From the NCBI GenBank assembly GCA_050249455.1, contig JBFWQM010000131.1:1-15073 (forward strand): DNA of 15,073 bases, read 5' to 3'. Made by a program: the position numbers and the translations under genes. This stretch comes from JBFWQM01 sp050249455 (GTDB lineage Bacteria; Pseudomonadota; Alphaproteobacteria; MPNO01; VGEU01). A model generated the notes under the pieces. It made no database searches. It was not told where the DNA came from and worked only from the letters and a program-made list of their open reading frames with translations. Shown piece after piece: positions 6,760 to 14,214 of this stretch; the first letter of the stretch is position 1; each line of letters opens with the position of its first letter.

Positions 6760-6856
6760 GTAGGGGCGGGTCTCAGACCCGCCCGTTTTTTTGAATCTTC
6801 GCGTCCGCATCGCGGCGGTCCGGCCGCCTGCGGGCGGGTCTGAGACCCGCCCCTAC
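6760..6856. repeat. REP/BIME-like perfect inverted repeat with GTAG ends
   Basis: Two 25-base arms (6760-6784 and 6832-6856) are perfect reverse complements separated by 47 bases. Each arm is itself a hairpin: a GTAG tetranucleotide followed by a 21-base dyad with halves GGGCGGGTCT and AGACCCGCCC around one central base. The second arm is the mirror copy ending in CTAC. GTAG next to a GC-rich palindrome is the hallmark of REP sequences mobilised by RAYT transposases, and two inverted REPs make a BIME. The spacer holds a T-run and a small GC hairpin (GGCGG-TCCGG-CCGCC). No target-site duplication is visible, and no RAYT gene is in the window. Genome-wide copies cannot be checked here. Confidence 0.7.
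6764..6792 (+). terminator. Intrinsic terminator after ispH (within the REP arm)
   Basis: A 9-10 bp GC-rich stem (GGGCGGGTC/GACCCGCCC, loop TCA) is followed directly by G and seven T residues. It lies 44 bases after the ispH stop codon. It has the full form of a Rho-independent terminator on the plus strand and is built from the left arm of the inverted repeat. Confidence 0.75.
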
Positions 6857-6888
6857 GCAACATCGCGACCGAACCGTCAACCAGCAAC

Positions 6889-7851
6889 ATGGCCGTCTAC
6901 ACAGACATCTCCGACGACGACCTGATCGGGTTCCTGGCGCATTATGACGTCGGCGCGGTGGTGTCGTGCAAGGGCATCGCCGAAGGGATCGAGAACTCCA
7001 ACTACCTGGTCCAGACCGAGCGCGACACGTTCATCCTGACGCTCTACGAGAAGCGGGTGCGCGCCGACGACCTGCCGTTCTTCGTCGGGCTGATGGACCA
7101 TCTGGCGGCGCACGGCATCGCCTGCCCGCGCCCGGTGCGCGCGCGCGACGGCTCGGCGCTGCGCACCCTGTGTGGCCGGCCGGCGGCGATGGTCAGCTTC
7201 CTGCGCGGCATGTGGCCGAAGCGCGTGCAGCCGCATCATTGCGCCGCGCTGGGCGAGGCGACCGCCGCGCTGCACCTGGCCGGCCAGAGCTTTCCCGGCG
7301 CGCGGCCCAACGACCTGTCGGTCGCCGGCTGGCGCCGGCTTTTGTCTTCCACCGCCGCGCGCGCCGACGAGGTGCAGCCGGGCCTTGCCGCGCTGCTGGC
7401 GTCGGCGCTCGCCGACATCGAGGCGGCGTGGCCGGCCGACCTGCCGCGCGGCATCATCCATGCGGACCTGTTCCCCGACAACGTGTTCTTCCTCGGGCAG
7501 AGCCTGTCGGGGATCATCGACTTCTACTTCGCCTGCACCGACGCCTTCGCTTACGAGCTCGCGATCTGCCTGAACGCCTGGTGCTTCGAGGCCGACGGCA
7601 GCTTCAACGTGACCAAGGCGCGCGCGCTGCTGGCCGGCTATGGCCGCCGCCGCAAGCTGGACGAGGCCGAGATCGCGGCGCTGCCGGTGCTGGCGCGCGG
7701 CGCGGCGCTGCGCTTCCTGCTGACCCGGCTCTACGACTGGCTGAACCCGGCCGACGGCGCGCTGGTGCGGATGAAGGACCCGCTCGAATATCTCGGCAAG
7801 CTCCGCTTCCACCAGTCGGTCAGGGATGCGTCGGCCTATGGCCTCGACTGA
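6889..7851 (+). CDS. thrB: Homoserine kinase, APH-fold type
   Basis: ThrB phosphorylates L-homoserine to O-phosphohomoserine, the substrate of threonine synthase (thrC, at the right edge of the window). The 320-residue product is of the aminoglycoside-phosphotransferase fold used by many alphaproteobacteria, not the GHMP-kinase type of E. coli. Evidence is the N-terminal GIAEGIENSNYLV nucleotide-loop segment (29-41), the catalytic HADLFPDNVFF motif (H191, D193, N198) and the metal-binding IIDFYF motif (D211). The start MAVYTDISDDDL matches relatives I know; its ribosome-binding site is weak. The 3' end overlaps rnhA by 14 bases, so the two are probably one transcript. The REP/BIME repeat ends only 32 bases upstream, leaving the promoter unclear. 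Confidence 0.94.
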   Translation: MAVYTDISDDDLIGFLAHYDVGAVVSCKGIAEGIENSNYLVQTERDTFILTLYEKRVRADDLPFFVGLMDHLAAHGIACPRPVRARDGSALRTLCGRPAAMVSFLRGMWPKRVQPHHCAALGEATAALHLAGQSFPGARPNDLSVAGWRRLLSSTAARADEVQPGLAALLASALADIEAAWPADLPRGIIHADLFPDNVFFLGQSLSGIIDFYFACTDAFAYELAICLNAWCFEADGSFNVTKARALLAGYGRRRKLDEAEIAALPVLARGAALRFLLTRLYDWLNPADGALVRMKDPLEYLGKLRFHQSVRDASAYGLD

Positions 7852-8296
7852 GCCGGTCGACGCCTATACCGACGGCGCGTGCAGCGGCAACCCCGGCCCC
7901 GGCGGCTGGGGCGTCCTGCTGCGCTGGCGCGGCACCGAGCGCGAGCTGGCCGGCGGCGAGATGCCGACGACCAACAACCGCATGGAGCTGATGGCGGCGA
8001 TCAACGCGCTGGAAACGCTGAAGCGGCCGATGACGGTGCGCATCCACACCGATTCCATGTACGTGAAGGACGGTATCACGCGCTGGATCCACGCGTGGAA
8101 GGCCAAGGGCTGGAAGACCGCGGACAAGAAGCCGGTGAAGAACGTCGACCTGTGGCAGCGGCTCGACTCGGCCATCGCCCGTCACGACGTGAGCTGGCAC
8201 TGGGTCCGCGGCCACGCCGGCCATCCGGAGAACGAGCGCGCCGACGCGCTCGCCCGCAAGGCGATCAAGGACCTCCTCGCCGCCGGCAGCGAGTGA
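7838..8296 (+). CDS. rnhA: Ribonuclease HI
   Basis: This enzyme cleaves the RNA strand of RNA-DNA hybrids (R-loops, Okazaki primers) in the cytoplasm. The 152-residue product resembles E. coli RnhA closely. The four catalytic acidic residues are D12 (YTDGACSGNPGPGGWG), E50 (NNRMELMA), D72 (HTDSMYV) and D136 (ERADALAR). The active-site histidine is H126 in RGHAGHPENER. The basic handle (WKAKGWKTADKKPVKN) is also present. I prefer the ATG at 7838, giving MASTEPVDAYTDG; an ATG at 7826 would add four residues and overlaps its own AGGGA site. The gene starts inside the end of thrB, which points to coupling. It ends convergently, 56 bases from the FMN-binding protein gene. Confidence 0.96.
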   Translation: MASTEPVDAYTDGACSGNPGPGGWGVLLRWRGTERELAGGEMPTTNNRMELMAAINALETLKRPMTVRIHTDSMYVKDGITRWIHAWKAKGWKTADKKPVKNVDLWQRLDSAIARHDVSWHWVRGHAGHPENERADALARKAIKDLLAAGSE

Positions 8297-8352
8297 GGCG
8301 GCGGCGGCCGATCCACATGCCGAGACGCCGCCAGCCGCGGCGACCGTCGATT

Positions 8353-8976
8353 TCAGTACAGCTCGTCCGGCACGCGCCTGGCGTATTCGATGTCGTAGAC
8401 GGCCGGGTCGAGGGAGGTGTCGCGGGCGGCGGCGAAGGTGCCGATGGTCGGCACCTCCTTCGGGCGCGGACGGGCGGCCGACCGCCACAGCTTTGAGCGC
8501 ACCAGCGCCTTCGGGCAGTGCGGGAAGGCCTGCTCCACCTGGACCACGATCACCGTCCGCGGCGGCTTGCCGTCGACGACGAAGCGGGCGAGCAGCGCCG
8601 GGTCGGTGCTGATGCGCGCGCGGCCGTTGACGCGGTAGGTCTCGTCCACGCCGGGGACCATGAAGATCACCGCGACCTGCGGGTTCTGCACGATGTTGCG
8701 CAGGCCGTCGATGCGGTTGTTGCCGCGGCGGTCGGGGATCAGCAGCGTCCTGTCGTCGAGCACCGCGACGAAGCCGGGCGCGTCGCCCTTCGGCGAGCAG
8801 TCGGCGCCGGCCGCCGTGGACGTGGCGAGGATCAGGAACGGCGCGGCGGCGATGAAGGCGCGGCCGGCCGCGTCGACATGGTCGATCTCCTTGGCGATCA
8901 CCCGCGCGTTCGGCGCGTCGTAGAGCGCGGCGAGCTCGTCCAGCGTCTCGACGTAGTGCCCGGTGCCGCTGTCCAT
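8353..8976 (-). CDS. PPOX-class FMN-dependent protein (pyridoxamine 5'-phosphate oxidase-like fold)
   Basis: The product is 207 residues with a split-barrel flavin-binding fold. Diagnostic blocks are FLILATSTAAGADCSPKGDAPGFVAVLDDRTLLIPDR and GNNRIDGLRNIVQNPQVAVIFMVPG, in the middle of the chain. They fit the PPOX-class probable FMN-dependent family that I recall as the DR_2398 type. The C-terminal CPKALVRSKLW block is also typical. It is unlikely to be the PdxH of vitamin B6 synthesis, whose motifs differ; the actual substrate is unknown. The ATG at 8976 follows AAGGGG at a plausible distance. The upstream small secreted-protein gene ends only 15 bases before it, so co-transcription is likely. 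It is cytoplasmic, with no signal or membrane segment. Confidence 0.88.
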   Translation of the reverse strand: MDSGTGHYVETLDELAALYDAPNARVIAKEIDHVDAAGRAFIAAAPFLILATSTAAGADCSPKGDAPGFVAVLDDRTLLIPDRRGNNRIDGLRNIVQNPQVAVIFMVPGVDETYRVNGRARISTDPALLARFVVDGKPPRTVIVVQVEQAFPHCPKALVRSKLWRSAARPRPKEVPTIGTFAAARDTSLDPAVYDIEYARRVPDELY

Positions 8977-8991
8977 CGCGTCGCCCCTTTT

Positions 8992-9318
8992 TCAGCGCGC
9001 TTCGGTGCCGCGCGGCCGCGCCGCCTCGGCCTCGCGCAGCGCGGCGCTCTGCGCCGCCTGGTATCCGGCGCGCATCGTCTGCATGTCGCGGTCGAGCTCC
9101 GCGCGCAGGCAGTCGTCATAGGTGCGGATGTCGCCGATATAGGCGTTGTAGCGGATGATCGTCTCGTTGAGCGTCTCCGCGTCGGTGCGCACGGCGGCCG
9201 GCGGCGTCGGCTTGACGCACTGGGTGGAGCGCCAGACGCCGCCGGTGAGCTCGCCCGCCGTCGCGCCGCCGGTGATGGCCGCGCACGCCGCGGCCGCGAT
9301 GAAGAGGGTAAGCCGCAT
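8992..9318 (-). CDS. Small secreted protein of unknown function
   Basis: The product is 108 residues and begins with a clear Sec signal peptide, MRLTLFIAAAACAAITGGATAG, with probable cleavage after ATA or ATAG. C12 is in the hydrophobic core but lacks a lipobox context. The mature part is about 85 residues, with two cysteines (C34 and C70) that could form a disulfide bond in the periplasm. The second half is predicted to be helical and highly charged (IRTYDDCLRAELDRDMQTM and following), ending in an Ala/Arg/Glu tail. I do not recognise a named family. It lies 15 bases upstream of the PPOX-class gene and 64 bases downstream of the peroxiredoxin gene, with a GC hairpin in between. Confidence 0.75.
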   Translation of the reverse strand: MRLTLFIAAAACAAITGGATAGELTGGVWRSTQCVKPTPPAAVRTDAETLNETIIRYNAYIGDIRTYDDCLRAELDRDMQTMRAGYQAAQSAALREAEAARPRGTEAR

Positions 9319-9349
9319 GGTCCGCCTTCCGCCGTTGGGGACGTGCCGA

Positions 9350-9372
9350 CGGGGCGGGCGGCGCCCGCCCCG
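9350..9372. repeat. Strong GC hairpin after the peroxiredoxin gene
   Basis: A perfect 10-bp stem (CGGGGCGGGC and GCCCGCCCCG) surrounds a 3-base loop. It starts 10 bases after the peroxiredoxin stop codon (minus strand). No T-run follows on either strand, so it is not a canonical intrinsic terminator. It could end transcription with Rho, protect an mRNA 3' end, or be a dispersed palindrome. Confidence 0.5.
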
Positions 9373-9382
9373 CGGGAGAACG

Positions 9383-9865
9383 TCAGAGCTGCTTCAGCAT
9401 CGTGTCGGCGTCGGACACCTCGTAGGCGCCGGCGTTCTCGACATTGAGCTTCTTCACCACGCCGTCGTCCACCAGCATCGAATAGCGCTGCGAGCGCATG
9501 CCGAGGCCGCGCGTCGTCAGGTCCATCTCCAGCCCGAGCGCCTTGGCGAGGTCGGCGCTGCCGTCGGCAGCCATCACGACCTTGTCGCCGACCTGCTGGT
9601 TCTTGCCCCATGCGTCCATCACGAACACGTCGTTGACGGCGACGCAGACGATCGAGTCCACGCCCTTCGCCTTGATCTGCGCCGCCTTCTCCACGAAGCC
9701 GGGCAGGTGCTTGGCCGAGCACGTCGGCGTGAACGCGCCGGGCACGGCGAACAGGACGACCTTCTTGCCCTTGAAGATGTCGTCGGTCGACACGTCCTTG
9801 ATGCCGTCCGCCGACATCGTCTTGATCGTGACGGACGGGATCTTGTCACCAACCTTGATTGCCAT
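9383..9865 (-). CDS. Peroxiredoxin, Prx5 type
   Basis: This thiol peroxidase reduces hydrogen peroxide and organic peroxides. The 160-residue product has the Prx5/PMP20-type motif PGAFTPTCS with peroxidatic C49, T46 and P42. The matching active-site arginine is R127, in MRSQRYSML. A second cysteine, C74 (SIVCVAVND), may be the resolving one, but this cannot be decided from sequence. There is no signal peptide, so it is likely cytoplasmic. The ATG at 9865 is chosen because AGGGGGAAG precedes it; starting at 9889 would add eight residues untypical of the family. It lies 78 bases downstream of the ScsB/DsbD-type thiol reductase gene on the same strand, fitting a thiol redox theme. Confidence 0.93.
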   Translation of the reverse strand: MAIKVGDKIPSVTIKTMSADGIKDVSTDDIFKGKKVVLFAVPGAFTPTCSAKHLPGFVEKAAQIKAKGVDSIVCVAVNDVFVMDAWGKNQQVGDKVVMAADGSADLAKALGLEMDLTTRGLGMRSQRYSMLVDDGVVKKLNVENAGAYEVSDADTMLKQL

Positions 9866-9943
9866 CGCTTCCCCCTGATCGGTCCACACCGGGATGATTT
9901 CGCCTTCCGGGCAGCACAGACATAGGATATCGGCGCGGCGAAG

Positions 9944-12094
9944 TCACCCCCCGCCGGCCCGCGCGCCGGCGACGCGCCGGCCCGATGCCGCGTCGAGCGC
10001 CCGGGTCATCGCCTCCGGGGTCAGGAGCTCCGGCAGCGCGATGCCGCGCGGCGCGTTCGGCCCGTAGACCGCGTTGAAGGGGATGCCGTAGCGCCCGAAG
10101 CCGGCGAGGTAGGCGGCGATCGCCGGGTCGGGGCGCGTCCAGTCCGCCTGCAGGGCGACGACCCCGGCGGCGCCGAGCCGCGACCGCACCTCGCCGCGGT
10201 CGAGCACCGCGGCCTTGTTGACCTTGCAGGTCAGGCACCAGTCCGCGGTCACGTCGACGACGACCGTGCTGCCGGACGCCACCGCCTCGGCCAGCGCCGC
10301 GGCGGAGAACGGCCGCCAAGGGCCGCGATCGCCGCCCTCCGCCGCAACCTGTCCTTCCTCATGGCGCCACGCCGCCGGCAGCGCCAGCATCGCGAGCGCC
10401 AGCACCGCGACCGCCGACCACGCCGCTCGTCGCCACGGCGCGGCGAGCCGGTGCAGCGCCCACAGCACGGCGACCAGCAGCATCAGCAGCGCGGCGAGCG
10501 ACAGCGCAATCGCCGCGCCGCTCTGCGCCGCCACCACCGACAGGAGCCACGCCGCGGTCCCGATCAGCGCGACGCCGAGCGCGACGCGCAGCCCGGCCAT
10601 CCAGCGGCCCGGGCGCGGCAGCAGGCGCGCCGCGCCAGGCCACGCCGCGACGGCGAGGTACGGCGCGGCGAGCCCGACGCCCAGCGCGGCGAAGATGGCG
10701 TAGATCTCGCCCGGCCCGCGCGCCAGCGCGAAGCCCACCGCGCTGCCGACGAACGGGGCGGAGCACGGCGTCGCCAACAGCGTCGCCAGCGCGCCGGTGA
10801 GGAAGTGGCCGGACAGGCTGTCGCGGCTGCGCATCGCCGCTCCGGCCGCGGCATCGCCGACCGCGGCAGGCAGGCCGACATGGAAGAAGCCCCACAGGTT
10901 CGCCGCGAACAGCACGACGACGAACGACATGGCGGCGAGGAACACCGGCTGCTGGAACTGGATGCCCCAGCCGACCGCGAGCCCCGCCTCCTTCAGCGCG
11001 ACCGCCAGCGTGGCGAGCAGCGCGAATGACGCCAGGATGCCGGCGGCGGCGGCGAGGAAGCGCCGGCGCACCGCCGCCGGCGCGCGACCGCGCGCATCGA
11101 CCAGCGACAGGAGCTTCAGTGACAGCACCGGCAGGACGCACGGCATCAGGTTCAGGATCACGCCGCCCAGCAGCGCGAGGCCGAGGATGAGGGCGAAGCC
11201 CGGCGGCGCCGCCGGTACCGGCGGCGGCGGCGGCGCGGCCGGCGCCGCGGCGGCGGGCGGCGCCAGGGTCAGCGTGCGCTCCGTCGCGCGGTCGCCGTCC
11301 ACCGCCGTCAGGGTGACGGACTGCCCGCCGAGGTCGGCGGTCCTGCCGCGCGGCACGCCGACCGCGACGCGCAGCAGCGCGGCGCGGCCGCCGTCGCGCA
11401 TCTGGACCTGCGGCGCGGCGAAGCTGATCTGCGGAGGCCCTTCGACGTAGACGTCCGGTCGCTGCAATGGCGCGTCGGCGACCACCTCGATGCGCAGCGC
11501 CGCCCCGCTGCCGCTCGTTTCGACCTCGGCCGCGTTGATGCGCAGCCCCGCGCCGTCGGCGGCCGGCACCCGCGCGGCGAAGGCGTCGATCAGCCCGGCC
11601 TCGCGCGTCGTGGTGAGCGCACCGGCCGGCAAATCGAGCGCGACCGGCGCCTCGTAGGGCACGCAGATGTCGTCGCAGGTCAGGTAGTTGACCGTGCCGC
11701 GCAGGCGCACCGGCTTGCCCGGCTCGAACACCGTGACGGCGAGCGGCAGCACCACCTCGCCCTCGTAGCCCAGCGTCTCGAAGCCGAGCACGGAGAAGCG
11801 CTTCGGCGCCGGCCACGCGATCTCGGCGCCGGCGACGTTGGCCGAGCCGGCCCAGCTCGGCTGCGGCGGAAAGCCAGCGTCGCCCGGCGAGCGCCAGTAG
11901 ATCTTCCAGCCCGGATTCATGCGGAAATGCAGCCCGAACGCCAGGCGGTCCGAATCGCCGGCGGCGTCCGACGCCGCGACCAGCCGCACCGCGCCGTGAT
12001 CCGTCTCCCACCACGGCGATGCGGCGGCCAACGCCGGCGCGGGGCCGGCGAAGATCAGCGCCAGGACGACAAGGAGTCGGAACAACCCGGCCAT
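9944..12094 (-). CDS. ScsB/DsbD-type transmembrane protein-disulfide reductase
   Basis: This 716-residue inner-membrane protein would move electrons from cytoplasmic thioredoxin to periplasmic thiol proteins. Domains in order: signal peptide (1-23, ending ALA); a large periplasmic domain (24 to about 278) with the redox pair C140/C144 in YLTCDDICVP; a Pro/Ala linker (281-299); a DsbD-like membrane domain of about eight helices (about 300-575) with C319 (NLMPCVLPVLSLK) and C444 (ATPCSAPFVG); and a C-terminal thioredoxin-like domain (about 595-716) with C620-x-x-C623 (ADWCLTCK) and cis-proline P672. The long N-terminal region resembles the ScsB subgroup more than E. coli DsbD. Caulobacter ScsB is reported to feed a periplasmic peroxiredoxin system. 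It is divergent from yqgE. The ribosome-binding site before 12094 is weak. Confidence 0.92.
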   Translation of the reverse strand: MAGLFRLLVVLALIFAGPAPALAAASPWWETDHGAVRLVAASDAAGDSDRLAFGLHFRMNPGWKIYWRSPGDAGFPPQPSWAGSANVAGAEIAWPAPKRFSVLGFETLGYEGEVVLPLAVTVFEPGKPVRLRGTVNYLTCDDICVPYEAPVALDLPAGALTTTREAGLIDAFAARVPAADGAGLRINAAEVETSGSGAALRIEVVADAPLQRPDVYVEGPPQISFAAPQVQMRDGGRAALLRVAVGVPRGRTADLGGQSVTLTAVDGDRATERTLTLAPPAAAAPAAPPPPPVPAAPPGFALILGLALLGGVILNLMPCVLPVLSLKLLSLVDARGRAPAAVRRRFLAAAAGILASFALLATLAVALKEAGLAVGWGIQFQQPVFLAAMSFVVVLFAANLWGFFHVGLPAAVGDAAAGAAMRSRDSLSGHFLTGALATLLATPCSAPFVGSAVGFALARGPGEIYAIFAALGVGLAAPYLAVAAWPGAARLLPRPGRWMAGLRVALGVALIGTAAWLLSVVAAQSGAAIALSLAALLMLLVAVLWALHRLAAPWRRAAWSAVAVLALAMLALPAAWRHEEGQVAAEGGDRGPWRPFSAAALAEAVASGSTVVVDVTADWCLTCKVNKAAVLDRGEVRSRLGAAGVVALQADWTRPDPAIAAYLAGFGRYGIPFNAVYGPNAPRGIALPELLTPEAMTRALDAASGRRVAGARAGGG

Positions 12095-12245
12095 GACCAG
12101 GAAATTAACCAGTTCGACAGCACGATACCCGGGTAATATATTGAGTAGTGCGACCTATATCGATGATAGGGACGTGGAGTCCGCTCCCGCCGGGTCACGT
12201 TTCGGTGTGCCCGACCGCCCGCGGATACCTGTCGGACGAAGGTGC

Positions 12246-12830
12246 ATGGCACGCATGACGACCGAACCCTCGACCGGATACCTGACCGGGCAGATGCTGA
12301 TCGCGATGCCCCAGATGCAAGATCCGCGCTTCGCCCGGACCGTGATCTACATGTGCGCGCACACCGCCGACGGCGCGATGGGGCTGGTCGTCAACAAGCT
12401 GATCGAATCCGTGTCGTTCAGCGAGCTCCTGGAGCAGCTCAACATCGACCGGCCGGGCGGCAAGTCGCCCAGCATCCGGGTCCATTTCGGCGGCCCAGTG
12501 GAAACCGGCCGCGGCTTCGTGCTGCATTCGGCCGACTACGCCCAGGAGGCGACCCTGGTCATCAACGACAGGATCGCGCTCACCGCCACGGTCGACATCC
12601 TGAAGGCGATGGCGCAGGGCAAGGGGCCGAGCCACAGCCTGCTCGCGCTGGGCTACGCCGGCTGGGGGCCGGGCCAGCTCGACAGCGAGATGCAGCAGAA
12701 CGGCTGGCTGTGCGTGCCGGCCGACGACAAGCTGATCTTCGGCACCAACCTCGACAGCCGCTGGGAGGACGCGATGCAGAAGCTCGGCATCTCCCTCCAC
12801 ATGCTGTCCGGCGAGGCTGGGCGGGCGTAG
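12246..12830 (+). CDS. YqgE/AlgH family protein (DUF179)
   Basis: The product is 194 residues, matching the conserved YqgE/AlgH family. Hallmarks are the N-terminal LTGQMLIAMPQMQDPRFARTVIYMCAH, GAMGLVVNK, VHFGGPVETGRGFVLHS and the C-terminal GYAGWGPGQLDSEMQQNGWL block. The family is widespread in proteobacteria. The name AlgH comes from an early link to alginate control in Pseudomonas, and the molecular function is not settled. It has no signal peptide and is likely cytoplasmic. The start is uncertain: ATG at 12246 has GAAGG only three bases away, while ATG at 12255 (191 residues) has the same site at twelve bases. It faces the M16 peptidase gene across the assembly gap. Confidence 0.92.
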   Translation: MARMTTEPSTGYLTGQMLIAMPQMQDPRFARTVIYMCAHTADGAMGLVVNKLIESVSFSELLEQLNIDRPGGKSPSIRVHFGGPVETGRGFVLHSADYAQEATLVINDRIALTATVDILKAMAQGKGPSHSLLALGYAGWGPGQLDSEMQQNGWLCVPADDKLIFGTNLDSRWEDAMQKLGISLHMLSGEAGRA

Positions 12831-12856
12831 ACGGCAATCACACCCGGATTCCAATA

Positions 12857-12956
12857 NNNNNNNNNNNNNNNNNNNNNNNNNNNNNNNNNNNNNNNNNNNN
12901 NNNNNNNNNNNNNNNNNNNNNNNNNNNNNNNNNNNNNNNNNNNNNNNNNNNNNNNN
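12857..12956. other. Assembly gap (100 N)
   Basis: There are exactly 100 unknown bases, the conventional placeholder for a scaffold join of unknown size. The left side is 26 bases past the yqgE stop. The right side begins inside the last codons of the M16 peptidase gene. The true distance, and any gene inside, is unknown. Confidence 0.99.
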
Positions 12957-14214
12957 ACCCCGCCAGCCGGCCCCTGATCGCGTCGAACGTCTCGAGGTGC
13001 TCCAGCGGGCCGATGGCGGCGAGCGCCGGCGGCTTCGACATCAGGCGGTGGACGACGCGCTCCACCTGCGCCGCGCCGACCGCCTCGATGCCCGCCGAGA
13101 TCTCGTCGATCGGCACCGCGCGGTTGTAGAAGATGAGCTGGCGCGCGAGCTGCTCGCAGCGCGAGGACGTACTTTCCAGCGACATCAGGATGCCGGCGCG
13201 CAGCTGCGCCCGCGCGCGCTTCAGCTCGTCCTCGCCGATGCCGCGCGCGGTGGCGCGCATCTCGTCGCACAGGACGGGGACCAGTTCTTGCACCTGCTCG
13301 TCGCCGGTGCCGGCATAGACGCCGAACAGGCCGCTGTCCTGGTACGACGAGGAGAAGCTGTAGATCGAGTAGACCAGGCCGCGGTTCTCGCGGATCTCCT
13401 GGAACAGCCGCGACGACATCCCGCCGCCGAGGATCGTCGAGTAGACCGACTGCGCGTAGTAGTCCGGATCGGCGTAGGGGATGCCCTCGAAGCCGACGAC
13501 GAGGTGGGCCTGCTCCAGGTCGCGGTCCTCGCGCCGCTCGCCGCCGCCGTAGCGCGCGCCGTCGGGCGCGGAGCGGGTGCCGGCAGGCAGGCTGTCGAAC
13601 GCGCGCGCCGCCGCATCCACCAGCGCGGCGTGGTCGAGGTTGCCGGCGGCCGACAGCACCATGCGCGGCGCCGCATAGTGCGTGGCGAGGTAGTCGACCA
13701 GCGCGTTGCGCGGCATGCTGCCGACGATGTCGGCGCGCCCGAGCACCGGGCGGCCCATCGGCTGGTCGGGGAACGCCGCCTCCTGGAACATGTCGAAGAC
13801 GATGTCGTCGGGCGTGTCCTCGGCCTGGCCGATCTCCTGCAGCACCACCGCGCGCTCGCGGGCGAGCTCGGTCTCGTCGAACACCGAGTGCTGCAGGATG
13901 TCGGCGACGATGTCGACGGCGAGCGCGACGTCCTCCTTCAGCACGGTCGCAGTGTAGGCGGTCAGCTCGCGCGAGGTGTAGGCGTTGAGGTAGCCGCCGA
14001 CCGCCTCGATCTCCTCGGCGATGCGGCGCGCGCTGCGCCGTTCCGTCCCCTTGAACGCCATGTGCTCCAGCAGGTGCGAGACGCCGTTGACCTCCGGCCG
14101 CTCGTGGCGCGTGCCGACGTGGACCCAGACGCCGAGCGAGACGGTCTCGACCGTGTCCATGCGGTGGGTCACCACGCGCATGCCGTTGGGCAGGGTCTCG
14201 CTGCGTACTGTCAT
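12957..14214 (-). CDS. M16-family zinc metallopeptidase (processing-peptidase-like), 3' end cut by the gap
   Basis: Visible are 419 codons plus one base. The zinc-binding inverted motif HxxEH is H47-L-L-E50-H51 (SHLLEHMAFKGT), with the third ligand E127 in the ERAVVLQEIGQAEDTPDD block. The N-terminal SLGVWVHVGTRHE and the later ILGGGMSSRLFQEIRENRGLVYSIYSF block are typical of bacterial relatives of the mitochondrial processing peptidase beta subunit. Such proteins are cytoplasmic or membrane-associated peptidases of about 420 residues, so only a few residues or just the stop codon are probably missing. The last visible base of codon 420 is T, which would fit a stop. The ATG at 14214 overlaps the thrC stop in an ATGA arrangement, implying translational coupling with threonine synthase. 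Confidence 0.94.

Noticed and set aside
5373..6890. A 505-codon minus-strand frame covering the CDGSH gene and running antisense to all of ispH
   Set aside because: Only its last 79 codons encode a recognisable protein with its own ATG and ribosome-binding site. The rest mirrors ispH and the REP/BIME repeat.
8297..8332. GGCGGCG and CGCCGCC dyad between the convergent rnhA and PPOX genes, as a bidirectional terminator
   Set aside because: Short stem with a 22-base loop of GC-repeat sequence, and no T-run on either side; expected by chance at this base composition.
10359..12014. A 551-codon minus-strand frame overlapping the ScsB/DsbD gene in another register
   Set aside because: Arg/Ala/Gly-rich, no domain, and the other register holds six correctly placed redox cysteines and membrane helices.
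12095..12245. Possible promoters in the AT-richer gap between the ScsB/DsbD gene and yqgE (TTGAGT...TGATAG and similar)
   Set aside because: A divergent control region must exist here, but no -35/-10 pair matches well enough in both boxes and spacing to be annotated.
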